NCBI GenBank assembly: GCA_947044365.1
Contig: OX345645.1
Span: forward strand, 5,403,741 to 5,467,740
Length of the DNA stretch: 64,000 nucleotides
Reading direction: 5' to 3'
From: Petrosia ficiformis
Lineage: Eukaryota; Porifera; Demospongiae; Haplosclerida; Petrosiidae
The notes beneath the pieces were generated by a model, which worked only from the letters and a program-made list of their open reading frames with translations, searched no databases and was not told where the DNA came from. The position numbers and the translations under genes were made by a program. Each line of letters opens with the position of its first letter. The first letter of the stretch is position 1. Positions 21,666 through 34,560 of the stretch are shown here, in pieces.

Positions 21666-23465
21666 CATACAAACATACGTATATATATACATGTGCATAC
21701 ACACATAGTCGCATACATACATACCTACATACATACATACATGCATACATACTGTACTTACACGCATACACACATATTCGTATACATACATACTGACGTT
21801 CTCGCATACATACATACATACATACATACATACATACATACATACATACATACATACATACATACATACATGTGCATACATATATACATAGTTACATGCA
21901 TACATACATACACACAAATCACATACGCACATACATGTACACACATAGTCGCATACATGCATGTGTATACATACATACATACATGCATACATACACACAT
22001 AGTTGCATACATGCATACACACATAGTCACATACATACATACATATATACATACACCCATATTGACATGTATACATGTATGTACATACATACATACACAC
22101 ATACATACATACACACATAGTTACATACATACATACACGCATACATACATACACACATAGTTACATACATACATACACGCATACATACATACACACATAG
22201 TTACATACATACACCTATACATACATACACACATAGTTGTGTGTGTACATACATACATACACACATAGTCGCATATACATACACACGCATACATACATAC
22301 ATACATAATTATATACATACAAACATATGTACATATATACATACACCCATATTGACATGTATACATGTATGTACATACATACATACACGCATACATACAT
22401 ACACACATAGTTACATACATACATACACGCATACATACATACACACATAGTTACATACATACATACATTTACATACACCTATACATACATACACACATAG
22501 TTGTGTGTGTACATACATACATACACACATAGTCGCATATACATACACATGCATACATACATACATACATAATTATATACATACAAACATATGTACATAT
22601 ATACATACACCCATATTGACATGTATACATGTATGTACATACATACATACACGCATACATACATACACACATAGTTACATACATACATACACGCATACAT
22701 ACATACACACATAGTTACATACATACATACATTTACATACACCTATACATACATACACACATAGTTGTGTGTGTACATACATACATACACACATAGTCGC
22801 ATATACATACACATGCATACATACATACATACATAATTATATACATACAAACATATGTACATATATACATACACACATACACATGTAGTAGCATACATGC
22901 ATAAACACAGTCACATACATACATGCATATATACATACACATATATATAGTTGCATACATGCATACATACATACATGCATGCATACATATATACACACAT
23001 ATTTGCATACATACATGTACATACATTGTACATAGACGTATACATACATACACACATAGTCATGTATGTACATACATACATACACACATAGTCGCATATA
23101 CACACACTCGCATATATGCATACATACATATATACATCGCATATATGCATACATACATATATACATGTACATACGAACATACGATACATGTACATACACA
23201 CATAGTCGCATACATACATACATACATACATACATACATACTGTACTTACATGCATACACACACATTCATATACATACATACTCAAGTTCTCGCATACAT
23301 ACATACATACATACATACATACATACACACATAGTTGCATACATAAATGCATACATACATACACACAGTCGCATATACACACACTCGCATATATACATAC
23401 ATACATAAATACATGTACATACGAACATACGTACATATATACATACACACATAATCGCATACCTA
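21015..23465. repeat. 2.5-kb ACAT array with a 264-bp higher-order repeat
   Basis: Nearly continuous ACATAC/ACATGC units with interspersed ACACATAGTCGCATA and ACACATAGTTGCATA motifs. Between about 22120 and 22870 a 264-bp block recurs (the marker CACATAGTTGTGTGTGTACA is at about 22234, 22498 and 22762). All long ORFs here, on both strands, come from the repeat. Confidence 0.92.
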
Positions 23466-23564
23466 CACTTACATCAAACACTTGTATTCATGTGATGTCC
23501 TTTGTGTACCTACAACTAACAACTATATCTATATTCACAAAACTTCCTTTTCTTCCTCTTATAG

Positions 23565-23617
23565 TTGATGTAGAGATTCATGATGCAACATTAGAGTTGA
23601 GATCTCAGTTTAAATAA
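23565..23617 (+). CDS. Candidate terminal exon 'VDVEIHD', copy 2
   Basis: Acceptor TCTTCCTCTTATAG, then VDVEIHDATLELRSQFK and TAA, as at 5772-5823. It lies just beyond the 3' end of NLR locus B, convergent with it. Function unknown. Confidence 0.35.
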
Positions 23618-23708
23618 ACACTAACAACATAATTACAAACATAAAATATCTTTTACACTTATAATAATTATAATTATGTAAACAGAAAAAATATTATTAT
23701 TTAATTGT

Positions 23709-26700
23709 TTAGTACTGTGTATTATTATACCATTTCTTCAGTTCTTCGGGTGACAGTATGTATGTTATTTCTACTATTGGATGTGGACCAAGTTTCTTTT
23801 CTTTACGTTGAGTAATCAGTGTTTTCTTCATATCATTTAGTATGTCTATCATAATAGATGATTTTGGAATCTTAACATAACATAATGATGGATGTAGTAA
23901 CACAGTATCCCAGAATTCATGTATCATTGGTATACAGTCTTCTTTATCCTCAGATGGTAAATCATCCAATAACTTAACTTTTAGGAACTTCATGTCTTCA
24001 TTTCTCTTCAACATATTTGTAACATCAGGAATTATTTCTTCATGATACAATGATGAAAATACCTGCTCAGAGATCCCCCATGTGTGAAATATCATTCTCA
24101 GTGATTTTAGATTATCAGTAGCTTCAAAGAATTCCTTCAAATTAATATTTTCTGATAATTCAATGTTTACATTCAGTTCTTGTAGTGTATTGTTTCCTCT
24201 CAGACCAGTAGTCAGGTATTTGATAAGTAATGTACAATTGGATGATAGGCTTATGATCTCCAGACATTGTAGTGATTTGTTTGATGACAACATCAACTGA
24301 AGAGATTTTCCCACTTCATCATGAAACAAACCAATGTCTTTACAGTTTATTCTAAGAGCTATGACAGTTCTGTTACTGGAGAGAATGTTAAATAGTTCAT
24401 TAAGACTTCCTTCTCTCTCTAGTACTATATCCAGATGTTGTAGAAAAGGGTTAGAATCTAAATAGATAATGAATGGCATCGATGGTTTATATAGAGATAG
24501 ACTTTTCAAGTTAGTAATATTTCTTTCAACATTTTCTAATCCAGGTGACAAAGTTTCTGTTTTCTTTACAGGATATGTTATGATATCATGTACTGTATCA
24601 TTACTGATATTTAGTCCTGTAAGAGATTCATTAACTGGTATGATACATAGAGACGGGAGTATTCCTTTAGTAGGTATATTCAGTTTAACAGCTTGTAAGG
24701 TTTGGTTGTTTTTCAATAGCTCTTCGATTTGTAATGGCTTAGTATGAGTAGAGGCTGATGATAGTGAAAAGAAATGGATTGTACCATTTCTCTCTACTCC
24801 AGTAAGCAAACTATTTATTAATGAGTTGAATTTCACAGATGACAAATTAATTAGAAGTTCTTTAATAGTATGATTTGTAGACAATACCTTCTCCATTTCC
24901 AGTAATAATCCTTTATCAATATGATCTTCTGATTGATCAGATGATATGTTTGTAATGCATACATGTAAAATAGTCAGATGAGGCAGTTTAAACAACTGTT
25001 TGAACATGATCACAACTGAATCGTGATGTATGGTACCAGATCGGTAAACATTAATATAACTTTCTTGGAGGTACTGACACAATAATGATTGGTGTATCTT
25101 GATTACTGATGTGATATCATGATATCCTGATTTCATTACAATGCAATTAGTCATGTTTGAATCTTCATTGGAAGGTTTCAGCATCTCATGATAATACTCA
25201 TGATGGAGATAATTCCAAGTGATCTTTGAGTTCTTCAGGAGAAAGGACAAACACAATATATCAAATTGTGATGAATACACTCTACGTACACAGAGAGAGG
25301 AGTTTATAATGGATGAAACAAATATCTGACATAATACTTTGTTTTGAGACTCGTAAATTAGATGAAGTAATTGTATAGTATCTGTATCATAATAGGGTTC
25401 ATGAAGAGGATATTTACTCAAGAGTGAATTACGAATGTCATTACAAAGGAATTGTGGATTCTGATGAAACATAGAGTACTGATGTGATTCAAATCCAAAC
25501 AATGGTTTCCTTATACACTGTAAGTCTACCTCTTTACAGAAATACTCTTGATAGCTGTCATCTTTAAGTTCAGTAAGACCTGCCACAAATCTTAGTGTCA
25601 TGCGACAGTGAGTTCCATGGAAATGTTCTCTAAACAGAACTTTTTGATCATCATGGTGAGTTATCCACCATGCTGCTAGGAACTCCTGAATGGTTAGATG
25701 AAGAAACTGATATTTAGTGGTGTCTGCTATCTTGTAACAGTTCATTAATCCAAAATGTTCACACTTCAATGAATGTGATAAATTTAGTACTTCATTTCTA
25801 TTGAAAGTGGTATTTTGTGTCTTCAGCTTCTCATAAGCACAACAACAAAGTTCATCAAATGCTCTCTTTTGATCTTCTTGTAGTTCCTCAAGTGATTCAA
25901 CTGTGTCTGGATCAAGTTCTTGTTTTTCCATTGATCTCTTAACGGCATATAGAACATATTTCTTGTAAAACTTAGTCAAAGTGTTAGGAAGAATAAAGTC
26001 ACACAGCCCATAAACTCTCACTAACATGGAACATACAAAAGGTATATAACATAATGACAAGACATCTTCCCTAATCTTCAATTCCTTTATTAATTGTTTA
26101 GCATTCTGTTCAGTCAGCTCATTCCTGATACATGTAAAAATTTCTTTTTTCTCAAAACCTAATACTTCAACATGACGAATGTTTGTTTTTTTAAGGAGAA
26201 TTGATGAGGCATATGTACGTGAAGTAATCATTATATTACAGCTCTGTAATATATTCCGTTGAATAATATTCAGTATGAATGATTGCATTTGGTCTCTTCC
26301 CTTAAACTCATCCCATCCATCAAGTATTAGTAACAAACCTCTACCATTTGTCTCCATGATCTGAGCACTAACAGTTTCACAAAGCTTTTTACTACTGTGA
26401 AATAAAGAAACAAGATCAGATATGTTTTTAGCTGATAATACTCTCTCATCTCTAAGATGAAGAAGAAAAACATGATCAAAGGAACATTTCTTCAATTCAT
26501 TCTTAGCCCACATGTTACACAGTTTATGACAAAGTGTAGTTTTGCCTACACCTGGAGGTCCATCAACTACTACTTTGATTGGACTATTATCATCATTATG
26601 TTTCAGTACATCTTGTATGTCTATTTTCTTTGATACATTCATTATATTGTCTAATTTGCCATGTAACATGTTCCATGTTCTACTCCTCCCCTCTTTGTCA

Positions 26701-26857
26701 GAAAGACATCCTCCATGTCCCTTAATGAGTCCTAGTTGTCCAAACTTGTGTTCAGCAACATCTGATAATTCATGTTTATAATAATCTTGTAACTCCTTAC
26801 TATATATATCACTTTCAGGTATAAGTTCATCAGTTTGTGGCGAAGATGATGATAATC
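23709..26857 (-). CDS. NACHT-LRR exon of NLR locus B
   Basis: A single 3.15-kb exon. Counting from the ORF that opens at 26873: Walker A GPPGVGKTT at about residues 105-113, Walker B 'LLLILDGWDEF' at about 180-190, sensor-1-like 'ITSRT' at about 216-220, winged-helix motif 'HLTIQEFLAAWW' near 415, then irregular leucine-rich repeats such as 'NNTLQELNVN' and 'NKSLQCLEI'. The start is set by acceptor TGTATTCATCAG at 26858, not by the upstream Met. A conserved 'GQLGLIKGHGGCLS' segment precedes NACHT in all three loci. Confidence 0.9.
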
Positions 26858-28801
26858 CTGATGAATACAACAATCATTACAAAGTATAATATACTAGACT
26901 GCATGCCTGCATGATTATGGATGGTGATATGCACTACTATGCATCTGTGGTCTAGTAACAAAGTGATTTGCCTGTATATTCTGATAAAGGTACATGTGGC
27001 TCACACACATCAAATCATAATGCTGGTAACACTTACTCATCTACTATAAACATATCCAATTCCAGGTGTGTGGATGAAAGGGAAGGATGGTATATAAATA
27101 AGCACTAACACTCCTACCTAAACTCTTAACCCTACAATCAAGAATGAAAGTCCCAGGAATGAGGACAAATCCAGAAGAAAAATTCATAATTCAGAACAGG
27201 ATGAATATAGCCACTATATATCATACAATACTAACTAAGTGTACCTAAACCTATAATAAATATGTAAGTAGTCAGTAATTATCACTTAATGAAGACCAAT
27301 GCCTAATTATTTCCACATTGTGGTTTATTATTATTTTAGAATTACATAATAACGATAACAATTATATCAACTACTATGTAGTTCATATAGAATAAACTAT
27401 TCCACTTACCACATTCATGTTTCAGTTGGTTTGCTAATACATTTTCTCCTACCATATCCAGTGTAGTGGATAATTTCAGTAGCCCTTCTTCATATGTAGG
27501 GAAACTTGTATCCATCTTCAACCATTTATTAAACATTGCTAACATACAGTTCCTCATTATAAAATGATTATCATGTTCTATTTCTTTAATATCAGAATCT
27601 GATAATCCTAGTAAAACTCCAACACATTTCCAATCACCCAGTGTAGAAATCTGAGCTGTACGTCTTCGTAATCTCTCTCGACCTTCAGTACTTAATATTT
27701 TCTTTACTTCTGTTACACCATCATTCTCTTCACATTCATTCATTGATGTATCTATAAAAGTAACAAGAGTGTGTAGTTAGCAAACATGTATACAGTACAG
27801 TTTTTAAGATTTGAAATGTTTTTTTTTTTTATGGGAAAGTACATGTATGAACAAATACTAGTATTTTTAGGGGCACCATGAAACGTTTGAATTGAAATAA
27901 TAATGATACTTTAATTATCACATTCTTAAATGTTGAGATTCAGTTTTAGCAGTCAAAATGTGGCCAAAAGTTGGAATACATCTTCATGCAAATGGAAATT
28001 TATTTGGGAGGGCATTAGGTGGTTTGGGAACCTGAGAGTTTGTGGGAAGCTTCCCATACCTGATGGTACGAATTATGTTTCACTATATAGTGTAATGAAT
28101 ACAAGCAACACTTAAGCTCATGAGCTTAACTATAATTACCTTCTTCAATTAGCTTTTTCCTCATTGCATGTGCAGTATCTTTCTCTCCACACCTGTCTAC
28201 TGATGATATTAACTCTTTCCATGATGCTTCTGATGTGTTCTTAATCCACCAATCCAACGCTATTTCTATTGCATATTCATATGTTTGATATTCCTTTATT
28301 ATAGCTGTAATCTTTCCCTTTACTTCTACTGGAACACTCAGGAAACTTGTTAACAAACTCCACTTGCTCTTAAAATTAAATCCACATTCATACAGTAGTG
28401 AAACTGCTTTGTCCAGAGTAATCTCTGATAGTGAGTATAGAAATATAATAAATGATCATACTGCATGAAATATAGCTCATATTTATATAGTAGGTTATAT
28501 ACATGTGTGTTTAGTACTATATTAAACATATTAATAACTAACCCACAGGTCCAGGATTTGATTCCACATCACCAGAGAGTATCAGTAGTATAAATATACA
28601 CACAGTTAGTATATGCAAACACACACTAGTATGACTGAGTAATGTTCTAATACATACTCCAACATATTCACTCTCCCAATGATAATCTTTCACTCCTGGA
28701 TGACTTTGCATGTTATTAACAAGTCTGCTTTTCCTCTTGAAAGACTTCATACCACCACCCCACATTCCAATACAAACTCTCCATTGTATGAGATCAATCA
28801 T
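23709..28801 (-). CDS. NLR locus B: 2A-Death-Death-NACHT-LRR receptor (intact)
   Basis: Four exons read leftward: 28801-28543, 28424-28140, 27751-27410, 26857-23709. All introns are GT/AG and all are phase 1. The product is about 1,340 residues: hydrophobic leader with 2A motif, two Death domains, a NACHT ATPase and about 600 residues of leucine-rich sequence. It would act as a cytoplasmic sensor that oligomerises through NACHT and signals through Death contacts. No stop or frameshift was found, unlike loci A and C. Regulation is not visible. Its 3' flank shares the VDVEIHD exon with locus A, so the duplication extended beyond the gene. Confidence 0.88.
27410..27751 (-). CDS. Second Death-domain exon of NLR locus B
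   Basis: 114 residues. 'GDWKCVGVLLGLSDSDIKEI' and 'MLAMFNKWLKMD' fit Death helices 2-5 (W, LGL, then a W in helix 5), ending 'ANQLKHECG'. Phase 1 at both ends. Only a stub of this exon remains in locus A, and none was seen in locus C. Confidence 0.8.
28140..28424 (-). CDS. First Death-domain exon of NLR locus B
   Basis: 95 residues. 'LLYECGFNFKSKWSLL', 'IALDWWIKNTSEASWKELI' and 'GEKDTAHAMRKKL' give the W-(x)-W and WKELI pattern of Death domains of the ankyrin/UNC5/MALT type. Open throughout, phase 1 at both ends. Confidence 0.82.
28543..28801 (-). CDS. Leader plus 2A exon of NLR locus B
   Basis: 86 residues from MIDLIQWRVCIGMWGGG, a basic KSFKRKSRL patch, then 'LHILTVCIFILLILSG' (a membrane-like helix) and the 2A motif. 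Donor GTTAGT, phase 1. Same organisation as 15817-16084 and 42967-43213. Confidence 0.85.
28547..28570 (-). other. 2A ribosome-skipping motif DVESNPGP (locus B)
   Basis: Exact consensus in the intact locus; predicted to yield a free leader and an NLR body starting with Pro. Confidence 0.88.
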
Positions 28802-28861
28802 TATGAATATCTGTATGGAAATTATATCCAGGATTCATGGTTAATTCATTGGTACATGTAA

Positions 28862-29130
28862 ATATTTTACAATGCAATCACTATTATATTGATAAAAGAA
28901 GCTACAGACCAAAGGTTCTACTATCATTGTAATATTTGTAATCATAACAAATATTATGATGAATTTTTTTGTTATTGGAATATAATTATTATTGTCTAGC
29001 TATAACAGGTAAACATAAAAGATATCTACATGTATTATGATAGACATACTAAATGATATTGGTAGTACAAAATATCTTCTTTCTTATAAAAGAACAAACA
29101 TAGATATATATCACTACATGTGTAAATATT
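28862..29130. other. Upstream region of NLR locus B
   Basis: AT-rich, no ORF. The promoter of locus B is expected here or beyond the MITE at 29131; no element can be named. Confidence 0.35.
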
Positions 29131-29477
29131 ATCCCTATGATTGATTTGTGGTGTAATTAATGATGGCTGACTTTCTCATGCGTGAAGCACAACAGCTATA
29201 ATTATTGACTTTTACTCTCCTTACTTTTAAAGTATCTTGAAAAACTATAGGAATATATTTCAGGCAAAGCAGTTTCTATGTAAGCTACAAGTTGTTTTCT
29301 TCCTGTTGGTTTAAAGAGCTTGTGCGAATGTTCTTTTACATGCCACACCTATTAATTCACTGAGTGCCCTGCAATGACATAACTTGATTAACTATGTAAA
29401 CAATGCATAGTTACGTATGTGACACAAGCAAATATATTATAGATCAATTCAATACCGTGGAAAGCAATCATAGGGAT
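29131..29477. mobile_element. MITE, ATCCCTATGATTG family, copy B
   Basis: Perfect 13-bp terminal inverted repeats ATCCCTATGATTG / CAATCATAGGGAT, with interior homologous to 15396-15791 (for example 'GGAATATATTTCAGGCA' and 'GTGACACAAG'). Confidence 0.78.
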
Positions 29478-29479
29478 CC

Positions 29480-30400
29480 CATAACAACCATAATTAAAGG
29501 AAAGCATTGCATGAGGTTCACATCCAGATGAATGGCTGCATTTATATCATCTTTACTGTAATCATAATAAATTTGGCCTAATAATTTCATGGATATAGTT
29601 GTGATTGTGGTTCTGGTATAAATGATAGGGTGTTATGTTTTGAGGAAATAATTACAATACTGTAATTTGTAGGGTGGGCCCACTGTGCATAATCTTAGCA
29701 ACCACCTAGCAACGGGATATAAGTATTTGCATATACTTATAATTATTATGTTTATATAGTTTGTGTATACTGTAAAAGCCCTCAAAAGAGGACACCATTG
29801 GGAAGGTCCTTTTTGTCCTCTATAACGAGGTGCCACGTCCTTATCTCAGGGGTTGACACGTGTCATGCACATGTCCAGTTCACACTCATGTACTGTTGTT
29901 ATGGCTAGTTGATCTATAGTTTGACCTCAATAAACTGAAATGCTAGAAGTTAAGTGGTAGATAAGAGGATACCCTGTTTACAAGTGGTATGGGAAGCAAC
30001 ATATAGCGACGTGGTACATTAATTTTGGAGAGTGAACACAATAATAAATGAAGACAGATTTGTTGTGGCTGTTCTAAACTAGAGAGAGTTATTCAGTCTC
30101 GAGCTTCACAAATATAAAAATATGGAATATATACCTTCATACTGTTGTTGCATGTTGATCTCAAAAAAAGTTGTCTGTATTACAGAGGTCATTTATTAGT
30201 ATTATTGTATAAAGGGGGTGTGACTGGCAACCATTGTGCGGAAGAGCGGTGTGTCTATATGTGAGGGGTTACAACAGTATTGAGTTCAATGACAGGTCAA
30301 TCGGGACTAGTACTGTGGTAGCTGTTATTTATGTAGTGAATGTCCACAACTCAGGAGTGTCCATTGAGAGGGATTTTACTGTAAACTGATAACCGCCTCT
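29480..30400. other. Intergenic sequence
   Basis: No coding signal. A stretch at 29760-30370 contains GTCCTCT/GAGGACA-like blocks, but I could not find a partner copy. Confidence 0.35.
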
Positions 30401-31330
30401 CCTTTGGTTTGATGGAGATTGAATTACAACATGAAACAGGATAGTGATGTACCGATAACCGATCCTATATTACATCTATCTTCTGATTTCTGATTATTTC
30501 AATAAAAATATGCATTTCCTCAATCTATATATACCCAAACTAATGTCTGATACCAATTACTGACCCGATTATAGGTACATTATTAATTTTGATTCACTCA
30601 CCTCAAGAAGTGTTTGTTAGGTGGTATAACAATTTACAACTGACTAGAAAGAACTTGTGTTACAGGATCAAAGGAGTGAACCTGAGGCAGTATGGAAGAC
30701 GAAATATTAGTAATAAATCGTAAATTGACAATACATCTATCAGTTATATAATAGTAGCTACTCAAACATTAATTGATATAATTTGGTGGGTTAGCCCCTT
30801 CGCACAGAGAGGGAGGGTCAGGTATGGTACACATATGTCATATACCTGTTGCGAAAGACAAAGTTAATTATCTTCAGCCTACTATTAATTGTGTCCTCTA
30901 AATTTAGTGATTTTAAAACAGTTGGATTTAGCATGCATTAATTTTAGCAAAAATCTGAGCCACACCTAATAAGCTTGATAAAAATTTAATGATCACTAAA
31001 TACCTTTTTTTAGCATAAACCAAATTTAGCGATAACTACATCATAGTCACTACAATCAATATGCACAATTAAAAGTAGACTTAAGGTATGGGCTTCTATG
31101 AAATGTATTGAGTGTGTTAATACTAGATATGTAAACTGTTTATACACTGTATTTTTCCCAGTAATGCTTGAAAATTGCACAACTTGTATATGCATGTTAC
31201 ACCAGACCCTTCCCCTGTATGTGACGGGGTTGGCCACCCAGACTAAAATTGCCAGTGTCAATGACTATAAAAATATAGGTTACATGGTCTCATGGGCTTT
31301 ATGTGTGGGTAAAATGTGTTCGTTAGTTTA
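30400..31330. repeat. Dispersed repeat, copy 1
   Basis: Homologous to about 34560-35830: shared blocks include 'GATTATTTCAATAAAA', 'TTCACTCACCTCAAGAAGTG', 'TTTAGTGATTTTAAAAC', 'ACATCATAGTCACTACAATC' and 'AAAAGTAGACTTAAGGTATG'. A third partial copy (the last 200 bp) is at 32433-32640. No ORF with a domain. Confidence 0.7.
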
Positions 31331-32029
31331 CCAACTAAGAAAAGAGAGTATGATATACCAGTGACTCAACCATTGCTATTTGATACCGGGTGACTGGCAG
31401 CAAGTATGGGAAATCAACTAGTCTCTGATATTTAATTATTAGCAATGGCAACACACATTAACAATATCAGTAATAAGAATTAGACACACTAAGACATAGA
31501 TAAATCCATAAAACTGTATGTTACTGAACGATGACTGGCAATATTATATTATTATTAATTAAAATTACAAGTTAAAAATCGATAGGGCATAATATAATTA
31601 GTCTTGTGTAGCCAAAGTACCGCCACGTTACAGGATAGGACCATCTGGAAACTCTCATCACAAAACCTTGGCAAACTATCACACGACATAATCAGCGGAT
31701 AATTAACCAAAATTAATAAATTAATTTACAAATAGCGATGGATAAAGCAGAGCACTGTATTATCCCTTGTGATGTCTGCCATGTTTTGATTAGCCCTGAA
31801 CATATTCATGTAGGAGGCACGGTTTAGTGATTACAGTGTCAAGACGGTCTAGTCCTGTAATGTAGGACATTGGTGACGTGAGACTGACTATAACCTATCA
31901 GTCGTATAATAGTAGCTATCAAACATAAATTGACACAGATGGTGGATTAGCCGGGAATAGCCGCTTTGCATAGCACTTTCGCATCTATAATTGAAGTGGC
32001 CTTTTTGGTTTATGAACAAACATAATTAG

Positions 32030-32165
32030 CAATGAAGTCCACAGAAAGACAGACACTCTCTTTCTGGGAAACAACATGACCGCAGCTGGACTCGAACCAC
32101 CAATCTTTCGATCAGGAGGCTCAAGCTCCAACCAATAAGCCATGCTGTCCCCTAAAAAAAGAGTG
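32030..32165 (-). mobile_element. tRNA-derived SINE-like element (second family)
   Basis: The minus strand reads a B box GGTTCGAGTCC near 32090-32100 and an A-box-like TGGCTTATTGGTTGG near 32135-32150, the RNA polymerase III internal promoter spacing. Downstream sequence ('TTTCCCAGAAAGAGAGTGTC') is not tRNA. No full cloverleaf forms. Confidence 0.5.
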
Positions 32166-32362
32166 CCCATCAAACTGGGACTATTTGGTGGGAATGAATT
32201 ATTCAAACATAATTACACAAAATAAATCTGTTGGAAGGCTGTGGTTAGTCTCATTGCTTGATGAATAATGAGATGATTCGTAATTAATATTCCTTTAGGC
32301 TTCATGTGACAACTATAATCAGAGTGGTATATACTACACACATTCCTGAAGTACTTACAGAA

Positions 32363-32424
32363 AGTCTCTATGGCCATCCTATAGTTGGTAGGGCCCTACC
32401 AACTATAGGATGGCCATAGAGACT
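32363..32424. repeat. Perfect 62-bp palindrome
   Basis: Arms of 31 bp with no mismatch and no spacer, centred on GGG/CCC at 32393/32394. It lies between dispersed repeat copies. Confidence 0.95.
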
Positions 32425-32432
32425 AGGGTCTG

Positions 32433-32640
32433 GTGATGGTACACATATACCAGCTGTGCAACATGAATTTAATTATGGACTTTAAAATTAAATTCATTGA
32501 GTATGTTAATACTATGTATGTAAACTGTTTACACACTGCAGGAATTCTGAGGAACTGTACAACTATGTGTGCCATAGCAGATCCTTTCTCTCTATGTGAA
32601 GGGGCTGGCCCACCAGACTAAAACTGACAGTACAATGAAT
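32433..32640. repeat. Dispersed repeat, partial copy 3
   Basis: Shares 'TATGTAAACTGTTTA', 'CACACTG' and the final 'GGCTGGCC-CCAGACTAAA' block with 31095-31250 and 35690-35770. Confidence 0.6.
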
Positions 32641-32999
32641 ATGTGGGTGTTTGTGGATGTAACTGACCATGCATAAAATTATTCTAGTGTTTATCATTTT
32701 AGGATTGGGTGTTTAGAAGGAATCATTTCTATACAGTGTTCTCTCTCTGTTGTTTTAGAGGGGTACAGTACCCCCCTTATAGTGTAAATGTACCCCTCTA
32801 TCAGTCATAAAAACCAATTGATTTTGAATAGTAATACTATTTTAAAATGATAACACACAAAAATATAAATTCAAAGTATTTCCATACACACATTCACCTA
32901 TTACCCATTTCTTAAGAGCAGGGTAAGGGTCACATTGTAACACGTGGAACTTCAACTGACATTCGTACAAGATTAATTAATTAACTATGACGTAATAAT

Positions 33000-34560
33000 T
33001 ACTTTGTAACTTTCGCGTGCCCCCCTATTGCAAAATCCTAGTGAGAACACTGTTCTATTATAATGGGAACAAGGGCGTATCCAGGAAGAATGAATGTATA
33101 TGTACAGTATATTGTATACACATTACACATTACATGTTCATAAACATACATGCAGGAATTTTTTTAGAAAAAAATTTAAGCGGGGGCAAATCAATGTTTC
33201 AAGAAAATGAGGGGAGCGGGTTGGAGGTTGGAGCTAAAATACATAATACTAATGTATGTACTTTGCGAGCACTTCTTCAGCATAATTATATAGCAGGCTA
33301 AAGCTCGGGGGGGGGGGGGGCGAAATGCCCTCCCCAAACCCCCTAAAAAACCCTGTTCATGAATTATATATATACATGTACATGTGTATGTATGTTCTTT
33401 TATTAGTAATGGGTGTGTCAGAATGACCCTATAGAATACACATGTGCACAGCTTCTGCATAGGAGCAGCTACCGCAACTGCTGCTTCAGTATGTCAAACA
33501 TTCATGACAGCAGTTAGCTATAATCTTACAATCACTAATGAAGTGATTTCCTGGTGTTCACACAATGAAACTGTCATACACTTGTTGATTATATCAGTAT
33601 AAATAATTATGTGTATAAATACAGTTGTGCTTGTGTGCTGTTTATGATACTGAACTACTTCATTTAACTAGTGAAATTAAGTCAACAATGGCTATCCACA
33701 CACAGCAGGTTTGAGGAAATTGGACATGTCTGTCCATTTGGGTGAAATGATGTTAAATAACCTGAGGTACTTTCCTTCCAAAACAGGTACACATGCATAA
33801 CAAAAAAAAAGGCGTGGACAGGCTCTAGTTCCACCCTGAACATAGTGTGAGGCATTGTATAGTTATTCATCATTTATTAAATGCTGTATAATAATATATT
33901 AAAAAGAGTTAACGGGTGTGTCCTCATGTAACACAATCAGGAGGTCAGCTATCTAGCCAGCCCATTCCTTCAGGGTGAAGCACTCCCTCAATAGGTTGAT
34001 AAAGCGAGATTGCCACATGGACACATTACAACATAGCAGTTTAGCACAGTCACTCAATCGCAAAAATCTCTCTCACACTCTCTCCTAATTTTTGGAGGCA
34101 CAAGTATAATATTAATATTGTATTTGTGCCCCAAATATTATCATTCTATCATTTATACTAGAACTGCTACAAAATCTACATGAAGTATACCAATTAGGCC
34201 AAATTTATAATAATTATAGTAAGGATGATGCACATATAACCATTTATGCATGTATTAAGAGTGTGAACCCACTGTGGAATTATAATGAATAGAGGTTTTG
34301 GTATAATGCATAATAACCTTACATCTTGTGTGATGATACTTCTTCAATATTTATACATATGTGTAATTTTTGTAGCTCCAATGTAGTCATTGTACTTCAT
34401 TAATGGTTAAAGTATACTGATGATAGTGAGGCTTTGGAGTAATCAGAGTATGGAGAGGTGGGTACATATGTCTCCTGCGCCTAATCATATAAACTATATA
34501 GCAACAGGATATAAGAATTTGTACTTAAATGTTTGTTTAGTTGATATATTAATACATAAT
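33000..34560. other. Gene-poor stretch
   Basis: Holds a 13-base G run at 33308-33320 and no supportable exon. Confidence 0.4.

Noticed and set aside
21093..22160. Very long overlapping ORFs on both strands (up to 355 codons)
   Set aside because: They are translations of the ACAT tetranucleotide array (His-Thr-Tyr-Ile or Met-Tyr-Val-Cys repeats). The repeat has no stop in several frames.
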